A program made the position numbers and the translations under genes. DNA of 64,000 nucleotides from Monoglobus sp964617455. GTDB lineage: Bacteria; Bacillota; Clostridia; Monoglobales; Monoglobaceae. The notes beneath the pieces were generated by a model. It did no database searches. It saw only the letters and a list, made by a program, of their open reading frames with translations, and was not told the DNA's origin. Numbering within the stretch: the first letter of the stretch is position 1; the number at the start of each line of letters is the position of its first letter. Shown one piece after another: positions 34,615-43,956 of the stretch. Where the stretch lies: contig CAZTYF010000003.1 in the NCBI GenBank assembly GCA_964617455.1, forward strand, positions 52,037 through 116,036, in the 5' to 3' direction.

Positions 34615-37600
34615 CTACAGCAAATCCTTGGCAGGGCTTACGGGTTTCATCTCTTTTAAGTCCGTCCAAACCATCAGTTTTATCTTTCCCCCTTGAGTGC
34701 CTTCGGGGATTTGGAGTTCACTTGTGAATACCCGATTCGGCTCCCTCAAATCAAGCTTTATCTCGCACATATCCGCAAGGCACCCGTTCCTGTCGTACAC
34801 GGCCATAATCACGGTGATTTCGGGAGTCTCGCCGGATCCGAATTCCTCCGGGTCTTCAACGGTGAGGCCTGCGGTTATTTTGCCCCGCAAATCCTCTTCG
34901 GTTTCTATGTCATTGCCCTCTCGGTCGGTCAGCACCACACCCGATACCACGTTGCCCGGGTCTTTGGGATTTGTGAGGGTTATTACTCCGTCCGTAAGTT
35001 CCGCCACGAGCCGTGAGCCATCCCGGGACGTCAATTCTCCCGCCGAGATGCTCACGGGATATTCCCCCTCTGGGGTATTCGGCTCGGAGGTGAGATTTAT
35101 GTTGCAAACCTCTCCGCATTCAAAGGGCAATCCTTTGTATCGGAGAGTCACCGTATCCCCCGAGACGAACACGGATAAGCCTCGAGAATCCATCTCTCCG
35201 GAGGGCGTGACGGACAGGTATTTGAATTTTGAATCGTCAAATTTCAGGGTGATTTCGAATTCATCGATTTCGTTCTCTCCGAAAAAGTATATGGGCACGG
35301 AGATATTGTCCCCCGCTCTGCCCACTGCATCCGCTGCGGTTATTGCCGCCGCCCCGGGTCGAATTCGGTCTGCTTTATACGTCGCTTCAAACACGGCGCT
35401 GTTCCTATATCCGCCCTTTAGGGCAATGGCCTTCAAGGTTACGTCTTCCGTTAAGGCTATGCCTCCCGAATATCTTTCGCTTTCGGCGGTGGGCTCGCTG
35501 CCGTCCAAGGTATAGTATATCATGGCTCCGTCGGTTTCGGAGTTCAAGGTGATGACCGTGCCTGCCGTCACTCGGCCTCCCTCAATATTGGCTTTCGGCA
35601 TCTCAACCCTCTCCACCCGTATCTTGCCGGTGGCAACCTTGCCGGGGGCCATACCGTCTCTTATTGCGATGGCTTTCACAACCGCCGTGTCGGACAGGGT
35701 TATGGGACCCTCATATACCGCAGAGTTCTCTCCGGGAATCGTTCCGTCCAAAGTGTAGTATATGGTCGCCCCCTCGGTTTCGCAGCTCAGGCTTACGACC
35801 TTGCCTCCGACAAAGGAGGATATTCCGATTTTCGGCGTCTCTGCCGTATTCAAATCCCCCCTCGGTGTCTCCGTAGGTAAAGGTGTTTCCGTGGGTGCAA
35901 GTGTAGGCTCCGCCGTTGGTGCAGGTGTATCCGTCGGTGCGGGAGCCTCCGTAGGTGTGGGAGTTACCGTAGGCGTGGGAGCAGCCGTTGGTTCTGCCGT
36001 AGGAACAGGTGTATTTGTGGGAGCCTCCGTAGGTTCGGGCGTATCCGTAGGTGTGCTTGTCGGTGCCGTTGCTGGTGTGGCGGTAGGTGCCTCCGTAGGC
36101 GCAAGGGTGGGCACTAATGTGGGTTCCGGAGTGTCCGCAGGTGTGCTTGTCGGTACCGTTGTAGGTGTTGCCGTTGGTGCCTCCGTAGGCGCAAGGGTGG
36201 GCACTAATGTGGGTTCCGGAGTGTCCGCAGGTGTGCTTGTCGGTACCGTTGTAGGTGTTGCCGTTGGTGCCTCCGTAGGCGCAAGGGTGGGCACTAATGT
36301 GGGTTCCGGAGTGTCCGCAGGTGTGCTTGTCGGTACCGTTGTAGGTGTTGCCGTTGGTGCCTCCGTAGGCGCAAGGGTGGGCACTAATGTGGGTTCCGGA
36401 GTGTCCGTAGGTGTGCTTGTCGGTACCGTTGTAGGTGTTGCCGTTGGTGTCTCCGTAGGCGCAAGGGTGGGCACTAATGTGGGTTCCGGAGTGTCCGCAG
36501 GTGTACTTGTCGGTGCCGTTGTAGGTGTTGCCGTTGGTGCTTCCGTGGGAACCGATGTGGNNNNNNNNNNNNNNNNNNNNNNNNNNNNNNNNNNNNNNNN
36601 NNNNNNNNNNNNNNNNNNNNNNNNNNNNNNNNNNNNNNNNNNNNNNNNNNNNNNNNNNNNCTTGTCGGTGCCGTTGTAGGTGTTGCCGTTGGTGCTTCCG
36701 TGGGAACCGATGTGGGCTCCGCCGTAGGCAGGGGAACCGGTTCCGGAGTGGGAGCTATTGTAGGCGTGGCCGTCGGTGTTACCGTCGGAGTAGGTGTAGG
36801 AGTCACCGCCGGAGTAGGTATCGGTGTTACCGTCGGAGTAGGTGTAGGTGCCTCGGTAGGTGCGGGAGTTGCCGTCGGGCTAACCGTTGGAGTAGGAGTC
36901 GCTGTCGGTGTAGGCGTAGGGGCCTCCGTAGGTGCGGGTGTCATCGTGGGAGTCGTCGTAGGTGTGGGAGTAGGAGTCTCCGTAGGTGTGGGAGTAGGCT
37001 CTATGGTGGGTTCGGGGCTCGGTTCGGAGCCCGGCGGGTAGGTAATTCCGTCCGTCCAAAAGGAGAGTCCGTCCAAATAATCCCGTCTTATTCTTGCAAA
37101 CAGTTCATATCGGTTGGGGCAGAGGATTTGCAATGCCCGCTGTCTGTCCCGATTTTCATAGCAGGAGAAATAATATCGGCAAAACTCGGCAAAATCTTCC
37201 GCATTGTAGCTGTTGTCTTCGGAGGCGCCGTAGCTGGACATGGAGAACATATCCTTCTGCCGCGCCGCATTCCACTCGCCTGCGGTGCCGGACCACATTT
37301 TGCCTTGACCCACAACGGCATCCAAGCTGTGGCCCATTTCGTGAATGGCATAATCCAATATGGATTCGGCGCTGTTGGGATGGCTCAAACGGATATAGAG
37401 ATATTGTCCGGCGCTGTAGTAGGAGTTGTCGGTCGAATGCTCAATCAAAAGGTTCGTGATTCCCTTTCGATAGATATAGGGAATATCCCCCACAATCGAT
37501 TGAAAACGTTCCGCAATGGTGGCAGCGGTTGTGTTATCCTTTTGGACCCACATATGAATGATTTGATCGGGGATACCTTCCCCGGATACGGTTATATCAT

Positions 37601-38672
37601 AAAGGGTGAAAGGTTTGGCCTTGTCCCTGGTCCAATAATACCAAGTCGGGTGTCCGTAGTAAGTCGATTCCCCTCCTCGGCTTACGGTGACTCCTTCGGT
37701 TCCGGGCAGGTTTTGACTCACATGGTAGTCGGAGGTCAGGTGAACGGTCACATAACCCTCACCGATGGATATATAGTTCTTAAGAGCCCTTAAGAGCTGT
37801 TCGGTATTCTGGTTTTTCGATTTCTCATAAATTTCATCCAAGCGGCCTCTCGGAGAGGCATTTTCCGCCATTGCGGCGCCGTAACGCTCAAAGGCGTCTC
37901 CCGCCACCGTTTCGTATACTCTTTCGATTCGGTTCCTTTGAGCCTCGGAAAGCTCCCCATAGGCCTCGGTGAGGGACAACATATAAAGGGGACTTTGCTC
38001 GGCAAGAGGCCGAAAAGTCACAAGCCCCCGCCCCTCTTCATCGGCGGCAATCAATCGGGTTCCGTCCTCGGACAAACCCATATAAGTGCCCTTTTCGAGA
38101 CTTTTCAAATAGTAGGAGGGAGCATCCTCCGTATATTCCTCGCTCTTTTCGCAAATCCAATGCTGGGAGTCGTCGTTCATACCCAAAAATTCATAACTTT
38201 TTCCGAATACGTATTTGGAAAGTTCAATGTCCCCGCCCATGTCCGAGGAGGCAATCCTTTCGGTATAGCCGTTCCACACTTCCACATCCGCATATTCGGT
38301 GACCCATTCCTCGTAATCTTCGTCATATACCTCTTGCAGTTGTCTTTCTATGTGAGGTCGGTTGGAAATTCGGGCCTCAAAAGCATAGCTTCCGTCCCCC
38401 ATATCCCGGGGCAGGAATTGCCCGGTCATATCGTCGGTTCGCAAATCCGCTTCGGAGTCGTTGAGGACAAGCTTGCCGTCTCGGTCTTCCAATTTTTTGC
38501 CCTCCACATAGATGTTTTGATAGATTCCCCCAAAGCCCTCATAGACAGCCGCAGAATCCGGGGCTGCCTCCGCCGCCTTCGCGGAGAAAACGGGCAAAGC
38601 CATATAAAGTGCCGTCAAAAGGCACAGGGTGATTTTGAAAATTCTGTATTTTGCGGATGAAACTTTAAGCAT
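34615..38672 (-). CDS. Giant exported protein: lethal-factor-like metalloprotease, Thr-Pro repeat stalk, chitobiase-like and cohesin-like modules (contains assembly gap)
   Basis: Signal peptide (YRIFKITLCLLTALYMALPV, cut near AKA). Residues of about 30-420 are an unidentified extracellular region. Residues 444-448 are HEMGH, followed by SSYG (Tyr481) and YNAEDFAEF (Glu492 as the likely third zinc ligand); this order matches the anthrax lethal factor/Pro-Pro endopeptidase group (M34). A Thr/Pro-rich stalk follows, with 30-residue repeats. The C-terminal part has two chitobiase-C-type modules (GATIYYTLDGTIPG; GAMIYYTLDGSEPT), a cohesin-like module (NISVPIYFFGENEIDEFEIT) and an end domain with KIKLMVWTDLKEMKPV. 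The 100-N gap lies in the stalk. The two sides are in different frames, but merging the 55-bp identical flanks (36506-36560 and 36661-36715) removes 155 positions and gives one frame of 1300 residues. GGAGGTG precedes the ATG. Confidence 0.75.
36031..36560 (-). repeat. 90-bp tandem repeat coding for a 30-residue Thr-Pro unit
   Basis: The marker GGGTTCCGGAGTGTCC recurs at 36121, 36211, 36301, 36391 and 36481, exactly every 90 bases. The unit codes for PTLVPTLAPTEAPTATPTTV plus PTSTPADTPE. Copies are nearly identical, differing by single bases, and more degenerate units lie on both sides. The array runs into the assembly gap, so the true copy number is unknown. Confidence 0.9.
36561..36660. other. 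Assembly gap of 100 N
   Basis: Exactly 100 undetermined bases, a placeholder length. The 55 bases before it are identical to the 55 bases after it, as expected where an assembler failed to close a repeat. Confidence 0.97.
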
Positions 38673-38765
38673 ATTGTCACCTCCGTCTCGGGACGGATTC
38701 GGTTTCTCGGTTTGGCCGGCCCTTCTTTTTTCTTGAAAGGCCGCCCTCGCCTCCGATATACCCCA

Positions 38766-38794
38766 AGTATACCACACTACCTCCCGATTGTAAA
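38766..38794 (-). promoter_or_regulatory. Promoter of the large metalloprotease gene
   Basis: On the minus strand: TTTACA (38794-38789), 17 bases, TATACT (38771-38766). Confidence 0.7.
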
Positions 38795-38835
38795 GGGTTT
38801 AACCCCAAAAAGCGCAAGCCCCCTATGAAAAACAA

Positions 38836-38861
38836 ACTCCCCCTTTTTGTCAAGGGGGAGT
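38836..38861 (-). terminator. Terminator after serA
   Basis: ACTCCCCCTT and AAGGGGGAGT form a perfect 10-bp stem with a 6-base loop; on the minus strand TTGTTTTT follows, 13 bases past the serA stop. Confidence 0.85.
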
Positions 38862-38874
38862 GGGGAGTTTTCTT

Positions 38875-40041
38875 TTACAGCAGTCTCACTTTTATTACTC
38901 CGTCGAGGGATTCTATTTCCTTTTTTACCTTAGGGTCCAATCTTTCGCTTACATCGTACATGGTGTAGGCGTAGTTGCCTCGGCTTTTGTTTACCATATG
39001 GTCTATGTTTATATTGTCTTTGCCGGATATGATGACCGTTATCTTGTGGAGTATGTTTGGGATATTCTTGTGGGCCACGGTTACCCGATCGCCCGTTTTG
39101 GGGCCCATGTCACAGGTTGGGTAGTTCACGCTGTTGGCGATGTTGCCGTTTTCCAAAAAGTCTTTAATCTCCCGAGAGGCCATAACCGCACAGTTCTCCT
39201 CGCTCTCCGGAGTTGATGCGCCCAAGTGGGGCATACAGATGACTTTGTCGTTATTCAGCAGCTCCGCCGTGGCGAAGTCCGTCACATAGCAGGAGATGGT
39301 GCCGTCGCTCAAGGCGTCGATAAGGTCCGCCGTGTCAACCAAAGTGTCTCGGGAGAAGTTAAGGAGCCTAGCGCCCCTCTTCATCTTGCCGAAGGCTTCG
39401 GAATCGAACATACCCTTGGTGGAGGGTGTGGCAGGCACATGGATGGTGATGTAGTCGCATTTGGGCAAGAGCTCATCCAAACTGTCTGCCTTTTCGGCGG
39501 AACGGGTGAGATTCCAGGCGGAGTCCACGGAAAGATATGGGTCGAAGCCTATCACATCCATGCCCAAGTGGCGGGCGGCATTTGCAACCCGAACTCCGAT
39601 TGCTCCGAGGCCCACAACTCCCAAGGTTTTGCCTTCGATTTCGGGACCCGCAAAGTTCGATTTGCCCTTTTCCACTGCGGCGGCGGTATTCTCTCCCTCA
39701 TCTTTTAAGGTTTTCGCCCAGTTTATGCCCTGAACTATTTTCCGAGAGGACAGGAGCAAGCCGCAGATAACCAATTCTTTGACCGCATTGGCGTTGGCTC
39801 CGGGGGTGTTGAAAACCACGATACCCTTTTCGCTGCATTTGTCGATGGGGATATTGTTGACTCCCGCACCGGCTCTCGCCACAGCCTTTAGGCTGTCGGG
39901 CAACTCCATATCGTGCATCTTGAAGCTTCTGAGAATAATTCCGTCCGGGTTTTGACAGTCGTCGGACACCTCGTATTTATCGCTCTTGAGCACGCCCAAA
40001 CCCTTTTTTGAGATTTTGTTAAGTGTTCTGATTTTGTACAT
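38875..40041 (-). CDS. serA: D-3-phosphoglycerate dehydrogenase with ACT domain
   Basis: A 388-residue NAD-dependent dehydrogenase that oxidises 3-phosphoglycerate, the first step of serine synthesis. The nucleotide-binding motif GVVGLGAIGVRVAN lies near residues 142-155, the catalytic Arg in LLNFSRDTLVDTADL and the His in CMPHLGASTPESE. The last 75 residues (HKNIPNILHKITVIISGKDN onward) are an ACT domain, normally the serine feedback site. It is shorter than E. coli SerA and of the single-ACT clostridial type. The ATG overlaps the serC stop by one base, so both are co-translated. Note FSRDTL where most enzymes read ARGxxV. Confidence 0.93.
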   Translation of the reverse strand: MYKIRTLNKISKKGLGVLKSDKYEVSDDCQNPDGIILRSFKMHDMELPDSLKAVARAGAGVNNIPIDKCSEKGIVVFNTPGANANAVKELVICGLLLSSRKIVQGINWAKTLKDEGENTAAAVEKGKSNFAGPEIEGKTLGVVGLGAIGVRVANAARHLGMDVIGFDPYLSVDSAWNLTRSAEKADSLDELLPKCDYITIHVPATPSTKGMFDSEAFGKMKRGARLLNFSRDTLVDTADLIDALSDGTISCYVTDFATAELLNNDKVICMPHLGASTPESEENCAVMASREIKDFLENGNIANSVNYPTCDMGPKTGDRVTVAHKNIPNILHKITVIISGKDNINIDHMVNKSRGNYAYTMYDVSERLDPKVKKEIESLDGVIKVRLL

Positions 40042-41123
40042 TATGAATTCTCCTTTTCAAACTCGGCCATAAACGCCACCAATTTCTCCACGCCTTCCAC
40101 GGGCATGGCGTTATAGATGCTGGCCCTCATTCCTCCGACGGTTCTGTGGCCTTTGAGGTTTACAAAGCCTTTCGCCTTGGCCTCCGCCACAAATTTGCCG
40201 TTGAGCTCGTCGCTGTCCGTCACAAAGGGGACGTTCATTATAGAACGGTCCTTGGGGACAACGGTGCCTCTGAACATTTTTGAATTATCCAAAAAGTCAT
40301 AGAGAATTTCGGCCTTTTTCACATCGGTCTCATGCATCACCGAAACGCCGCCCATTTCCTTTATCCATTCGTAAACCAAACCGCAGATATATATGCCGTA
40401 GGTTGGTGGCGTGTTGAACATGGAGCCGTTGTCCGCATGGGTTTTGTAGTTGAGCATTGTGGGAGTGATGTCCATGGCATCCCCTATGAGGTCCTCCCGA
40501 ACCACAACAACCGTAACTCCTGCGGGGCCCATATTCTTTTGGGCGCCTGCGTATACCAGGCCGAATTTGTTAAAATCAACTTCCTCGGACAGTATACAGG
40601 ACGACATATCCGCCACAAGGGTTCTGTCTCCGAAATCGGGCAGGGTGTTGTAGTGGGTGCCGTATATGGTGTTGTTATATGTGATATGAACATAGTCGGC
40701 GCCCTCCGTCAGCATACTCTTGTCAACCTTCGGCAAATAGGAAAAGGTCTTATCGGCGCTTGAGGCAATCTCGGCAGCGTCTATGAAACGCTTTGCCTCC
40801 GCAAGAGCCTTCTTGGACCACTGGCCCGTTGTCACATAATCCGCCTTTTTTGACTTTGAGGCCAAATTCAGGGGAACCATGGCAAACTGGGTCGATGCCC
40901 CGCCCTGCAAAAACAGCACTTTGTAGTTGTCGGGCACATTCATTATCTCTCTGAAAGTTGCCTCCGCTTTGTCTATGATGGCCTGATACTCCGGGCTCCT
41001 GTGGCTCATTTCCATAACGGACTGGCCGCTGCCGCCCATGTCAAGCATCTCTTCCTGTGCCTTTTTGAGTACCGAGACGGGCAGCATAGACGGACCCGCC
41101 GAAAAGTTGTAAACTCTGTTCAT
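40041..41123 (-). CDS. serC: Phosphoserine aminotransferase
   Basis: A 360-residue PLP-dependent class V aminotransferase that makes phosphoserine from 3-phosphohydroxypyruvate and glutamate. VYNFSAGPSMLPVSVLKKAQ at the N-terminus and the PLP-lysine motif YAGAQKNMGPAG are the SerC signatures; GHRTVGGMRASIYNAM near the C-terminus is also typical. Length is standard. TTGGAGGAGATATA precedes the ATG. It lies 58 bases after a HAD phosphatase gene and overlaps serA, forming a serine-synthesis operon on the minus strand. Confidence 0.95.
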   Translation of the reverse strand: MNRVYNFSAGPSMLPVSVLKKAQEEMLDMGGSGQSVMEMSHRSPEYQAIIDKAEATFREIMNVPDNYKVLFLQGGASTQFAMVPLNLASKSKKADYVTTGQWSKKALAEAKRFIDAAEIASSADKTFSYLPKVDKSMLTEGADYVHITYNNTIYGTHYNTLPDFGDRTLVADMSSCILSEEVDFNKFGLVYAGAQKNMGPAGVTVVVVREDLIGDAMDITPTMLNYKTHADNGSMFNTPPTYGIYICGLVYEWIKEMGGVSVMHETDVKKAEILYDFLDNSKMFRGTVVPKDRSIMNVPFVTDSDELNGKFVAEAKAKGFVNLKGHRTVGGMRASIYNAMPVEGVEKLVAFMAEFEKENS

Positions 41124-41181
41124 TATATCTCCTCCAACTTGTGTTATAAATTTATTTACTTAAGGATTACGGGAAAATCCC

Positions 41182-41970
41182 TCACACGCCAAACCGCTCC
41201 GATATCACTTTTATCACTCCGTTTTCATCATTGGAAGGGGCAATGTGTTTGGCCGTTTCCCGAAGCCGAGCGTGGCCGTTTGCCATGGCATAGCTCTCAC
41301 CGCACTCGTTTATCATTTCAAGGTCATTCAGGTAGTCCCCGAAACACATACACTCGTCTTTGCTGTATCCGCAAATTTGACGAATTTTTTTCACGGCAGA
41401 GCCCTTAGAAACTCCCGCCTTCATCACGTCCACCCAGTTGGCACCCGAGACTATGACCTGGGCGTCCTTGTATTCCGGGAGCTTTTTGAAAATGTTCTCA
41501 TAGGCATCTCCGTAGGTGAACATGGCGATTTTCAAGATGTTTTTCGTTGTGCAATAGTCAATCAAATCGGACACCATGTCAAGACGTTTATAGTAATTCT
41601 TAACCTCTCCGATGCCCTTCCCTGCCCATTCTACATAGGCGCAGTCCTCGCAGCAGAGGATGGGATAGACTCCGGGCATCCGCCGGGAGCGCTTTATCAC
41701 ATCGATTGCCGTCTCCGAGCTCATACAATCCCGAACAATTACCTTGCCGTCCATCACCACATATGCACCGTTTTCGGCTATGTACATAAAGTTCCTGCTC
41801 ACCGGCTCCAACTGCTCTGTTAAAGTGAAATACTGCCTGCCGCTGGCAGGCGCAAAAACGACTCCCTGCCGGTTCAGCTTGCCAACCGTGTGCTTCAGCC
41901 CGGTCGGTAACTCCTTTCGGCTGTTGAGCAAGGTCCCGTCTAAATCGCAAGCGATGAATTTTATCATCAT
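41182..41970 (-). CDS. HAD superfamily (Cof-type, IIB) phosphatase
   Basis: A 262-residue hydrolase of the HAD-IIB subgroup. Motif I is ACDLDGTLLNS (nucleophile Asp9, acid/base Asp11), motif II sits in FAPASGRQY, motif III is the lysine in VSKGSAVKKI, and motif IV is CMCFGDYLNDLEMI. Cof-type enzymes dephosphorylate sugar phosphates or other small phosphates in the cytoplasm. Its place directly before serC and serA on the same strand, with no terminator between, raises the possibility that it acts as the missing phosphoserine phosphatase; this is inference from position, since SerB belongs to another HAD subgroup. Two adjacent ATG codons at 41970 and 41967 are both possible. Confidence 0.88.
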   Translation of the reverse strand: MMIKFIACDLDGTLLNSRKELPTGLKHTVGKLNRQGVVFAPASGRQYFTLTEQLEPVSRNFMYIAENGAYVVMDGKVIVRDCMSSETAIDVIKRSRRMPGVYPILCCEDCAYVEWAGKGIGEVKNYYKRLDMVSDLIDYCTTKNILKIAMFTYGDAYENIFKKLPEYKDAQVIVSGANWVDVMKAGVSKGSAVKKIRQICGYSKDECMCFGDYLNDLEMINECGESYAMANGHARLRETAKHIAPSNDENGVIKVISERFGV

Positions 41971-42031
41971 TTATCACCCCGATTTTTGATTTATTTTATC
42001 CTATTCGGCCTACCCAAATGCATTGTTATAA

Positions 42032-42061
42032 TATATACCATATAATGCGATATAAAGTCAA
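42032..42061 (-). promoter_or_regulatory. Possible promoter of the HAD-serC-serA operon
   Basis: On the minus strand: TTGACT (42061-42056), 18 bases, TATATA (42037-42032). Confidence 0.45.
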
Positions 42062-42190
42062 GTGAATAACTGCTCAAAATTTCCGCAATTTCGGGGCGTT
42101 TTTTGGTCTTTAATGCCACCGAGCGGGCTCGGGAGCCGGATTCCGAGCTTCAAAATCCAAGAAACGGCGGATACGGAGGGGCTCTCCGCC

Positions 42191-42219
42191 TTGACAAACT
42201 CCTCGTGGGAGAGTAAAAT
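42191..42219 (+). promoter_or_regulatory. Promoter of hydF
   Basis: TTGACA at 42191-42196, 17 bases, TAAAAT at 42214-42219; about 70 bases before the first ATG of the gene. The 130 bases between this promoter and the divergent HAD promoter hold no further recognised element. Confidence 0.75.
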
Positions 42220-42291
42220 AAACCATGGTCGGGCGATGCGGCGGTATGCGCAACACCGACAAAATACTTCCCGAAAGGATGTCCGAGGAAT

Positions 42292-43512
42292 ATGGAAAAC
42301 CCTCAAGATAATAATCGGTACCCCAAAAACAGCAAAATGGAAGGGACGCCTCTGTCGATGCGAAAGCACATAGCCGTATTCGGCGCCGCCAATGCAGGCA
42401 AATCGACTCTCTTTAATAGGCTTTTGGGCCAGGAGGCGGCCATCGTGTCGGACATCGGCGGCACCACCACGGACCCGGTCACAAAGGCCATGGAGCTAAT
42501 TCCCTATGGGCCCGTGGCTTTGATTGACACCGCGGGCCTTGGGGACGAGACCGAGTTGGGCAGCAAAAGGCAAGAAAGGACCATGGAGATTCTGAGCCGC
42601 ACCGACTTGGTGCTGTATGTTCGGGATATAAACCAAAAAGGAGATCCGAACGAAGAAAAACCCGAATATCCCGTGCCTGCCATCGATGTGTTCACAAAAT
42701 GCGACTTGGCGGCGAGTGACAGAATAGGGGCAGTGAAGGCGGCCTTTAAAGATGCGGTGTTTGTGGGAGCGGGGGATGATGAAGGCATAGACCTGCTCCG
42801 CAAAAAAATGACGGATTTCCTGAGCCGTCAGGAGCGGGACGACGAAACCCTCATAGGGGATTTGCTTCCCCGAGGCAGCAGCCTTATTTTGGTGTGTCCC
42901 ATTGACAGCGAGGCACCCAAGGGCAGGCTGATTTTGCCTCAGGTGCAACTCATCCGTGACTGTTTGGACCATGGAATGAAAGCATATGTGACCACCGAAT
43001 ATACCTTGGCGGAGGCCTTGAGGGAGCTTCCCCGAACGGACTTGGTGGTCACGGACTCCCAAGCCTTTAAGACCGTGAACGAAATTGTTCCGAAAGAAAT
43101 AAAACTCACTTCTTTTTCCATGCTGCTTGCAAGGGGAAAGGGGAATTTTGCCCTGCTCCGCCGGGGCGCAGAGGCCATAGACCGCCTCGGTGAAAATTCA
43201 AAAGTGCTTATGTTGGAAGGCTGTACTCACAACACCTCCCATGAGGACATCGGTCGGGTGAAAATTCCGAAACTCATTGAAAAATACACGGGCTGCAGGC
43301 CGAAGTTTGAATACTTCATCGGATATGACATACCGAAAACCTTCGAGGGCTATGACTTAATCATACAGTGCGGTATGTGTATGATAAACAAGCGGGAAGT
43401 GCAAACCCGTCTCGGAATGGCGGAAGAACAGGGCATCCCCGTCACCAACTATGGAATCGCCTTGGCCAAACTGAACGGAATATTGGACAGGGCCTGCGAA
43501 ATATTTGAGTAA
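42292..43512 (+). CDS. hydF: [FeFe] hydrogenase H-cluster maturation GTPase HydF
   Basis: A 406-residue protein that carries the di-iron precursor made by HydE and HydG and loads it onto hydrogenase. The GTPase domain has GAANAGKSTLFNRL (P-loop), DIGGTTTDP, DTAGLGD and FTKCDLA. A dimerisation domain follows, then the iron-sulfur domain with EGCTHNTSHEDIGR and IQCGMCMINKREVQTRLGMA. Three cluster cysteines are present, but the residue before the CxxC pair is Gln where most HydF have His. The start may instead be the ATG at 42337 (MEGTPLSMRKHIAVFG), which aligns better with the family; the ATG at 42292 has GAGGA only two bases before it. It implies fermentative hydrogen metabolism. Confidence 0.93.
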   Translation: MENPQDNNRYPKNSKMEGTPLSMRKHIAVFGAANAGKSTLFNRLLGQEAAIVSDIGGTTTDPVTKAMELIPYGPVALIDTAGLGDETELGSKRQERTMEILSRTDLVLYVRDINQKGDPNEEKPEYPVPAIDVFTKCDLAASDRIGAVKAAFKDAVFVGAGDDEGIDLLRKKMTDFLSRQERDDETLIGDLLPRGSSLILVCPIDSEAPKGRLILPQVQLIRDCLDHGMKAYVTTEYTLAEALRELPRTDLVVTDSQAFKTVNEIVPKEIKLTSFSMLLARGKGNFALLRRGAEAIDRLGENSKVLMLEGCTHNTSHEDIGRVKIPKLIEKYTGCRPKFEYFIGYDIPKTFEGYDLIIQCGMCMINKREVQTRLGMAEEQGIPVTNYGIALAKLNGILDRACEIFE

Positions 43513-43516
43513 AAAA

Positions 43517-43548
43517 TGTGCCCGAGGGTTCAAAGACCTTCGGACACA
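43517..43548. terminator. Bidirectional terminator between hydF and rpmB
   Basis: TGTGCCCGAGGGT and ACCTTCGGACACA form a 13-bp stem with two imperfect pairs; a run of six T follows on the minus strand for rpmB, TATTTATT on the plus strand for hydF. Confidence 0.75.
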
Positions 43549-43574
43549 TATTTATTCACGGAAAAATCTCCGAC

Positions 43575-43763
43575 TCAGACGGCCCTCTGGACCTTGCCGG
43601 AGCGTAAGCACCTTGTGCAAACGTTAATCTTCTTAGGTGTGCCGTTGACAACAGCCTTTACGCGTCTGACATTCGGCTTCCACATTTTGTTTGCTCTGCG
43701 GTGTGAGTGAGACACCTTAATGCCGAAGCTTACGCCCTTTCCGCAAATTTCACACTTTGCCAT
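43575..43763 (-). CDS. rpmB: 50S ribosomal protein L28
   Basis: A 62-residue ribosomal protein of the large subunit. It begins MAKCEICGKGVSFG and includes HRRANKMWKPNVRR and NVCTRCLRSGKVQRAV; the two CxxC pairs (CEIC, CTRC) make this the zinc-binding form of L28. The ATG at 43763 follows AAGGAGGTG; the frame is open upstream but the family start is certain. It is a single-gene unit with its own promoter and terminator. Confidence 0.95.
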   Translation of the reverse strand: MAKCEICGKGVSFGIKVSHSHRRANKMWKPNVRRVKAVVNGTPKKINVCTRCLRSGKVQRAV

Positions 43764-43810
43764 GCATATACACCTCCTTGCGAAATCAATCATAATCAAT
43801 AACTCAAGCT

Positions 43811-43839
43811 ATTATAACAGAAAGGTTTGAATAATGCAA
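43811..43839 (-). promoter_or_regulatory. Promoter of rpmB
   Basis: On the minus strand: TTGCAT (43839-43834), 17 bases, TATAAT (43816-43811). Confidence 0.75.
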
Positions 43840-43927
43840 GTACTTTTTTTCAAAAATGTGAAATTTTTCGAAAACGGCATCGAAAAGGCGAATTTGATTT
43901 TGTAACAGGATTGTAACATTTGACTTG

Positions 43928-43956
43928 TTGATATTGAATCCGTTGAATGTTATAAT
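43928..43956 (+). promoter_or_regulatory. Promoter of the S-layer-type protein gene
   Basis: TTGATA at 43928-43933, 17 bases, TATAAT at 43951-43956; ACAGGAGGA precedes the ATG at 44029. Confidence 0.75.

Noticed and set aside
36121..36560. CRISPR-like regular repeat
   Set aside because: The units are directly joined 90-bp coding repeats with no unique spacers between them.
35762..36679. Long plus-strand frame rich in Gly-Val-Ser repeats
   Set aside because: It is the mirror of the Thr-Pro repeat stalk on the minus strand; the repeat has no stops on either strand. No ribosome site or promoter supports it.
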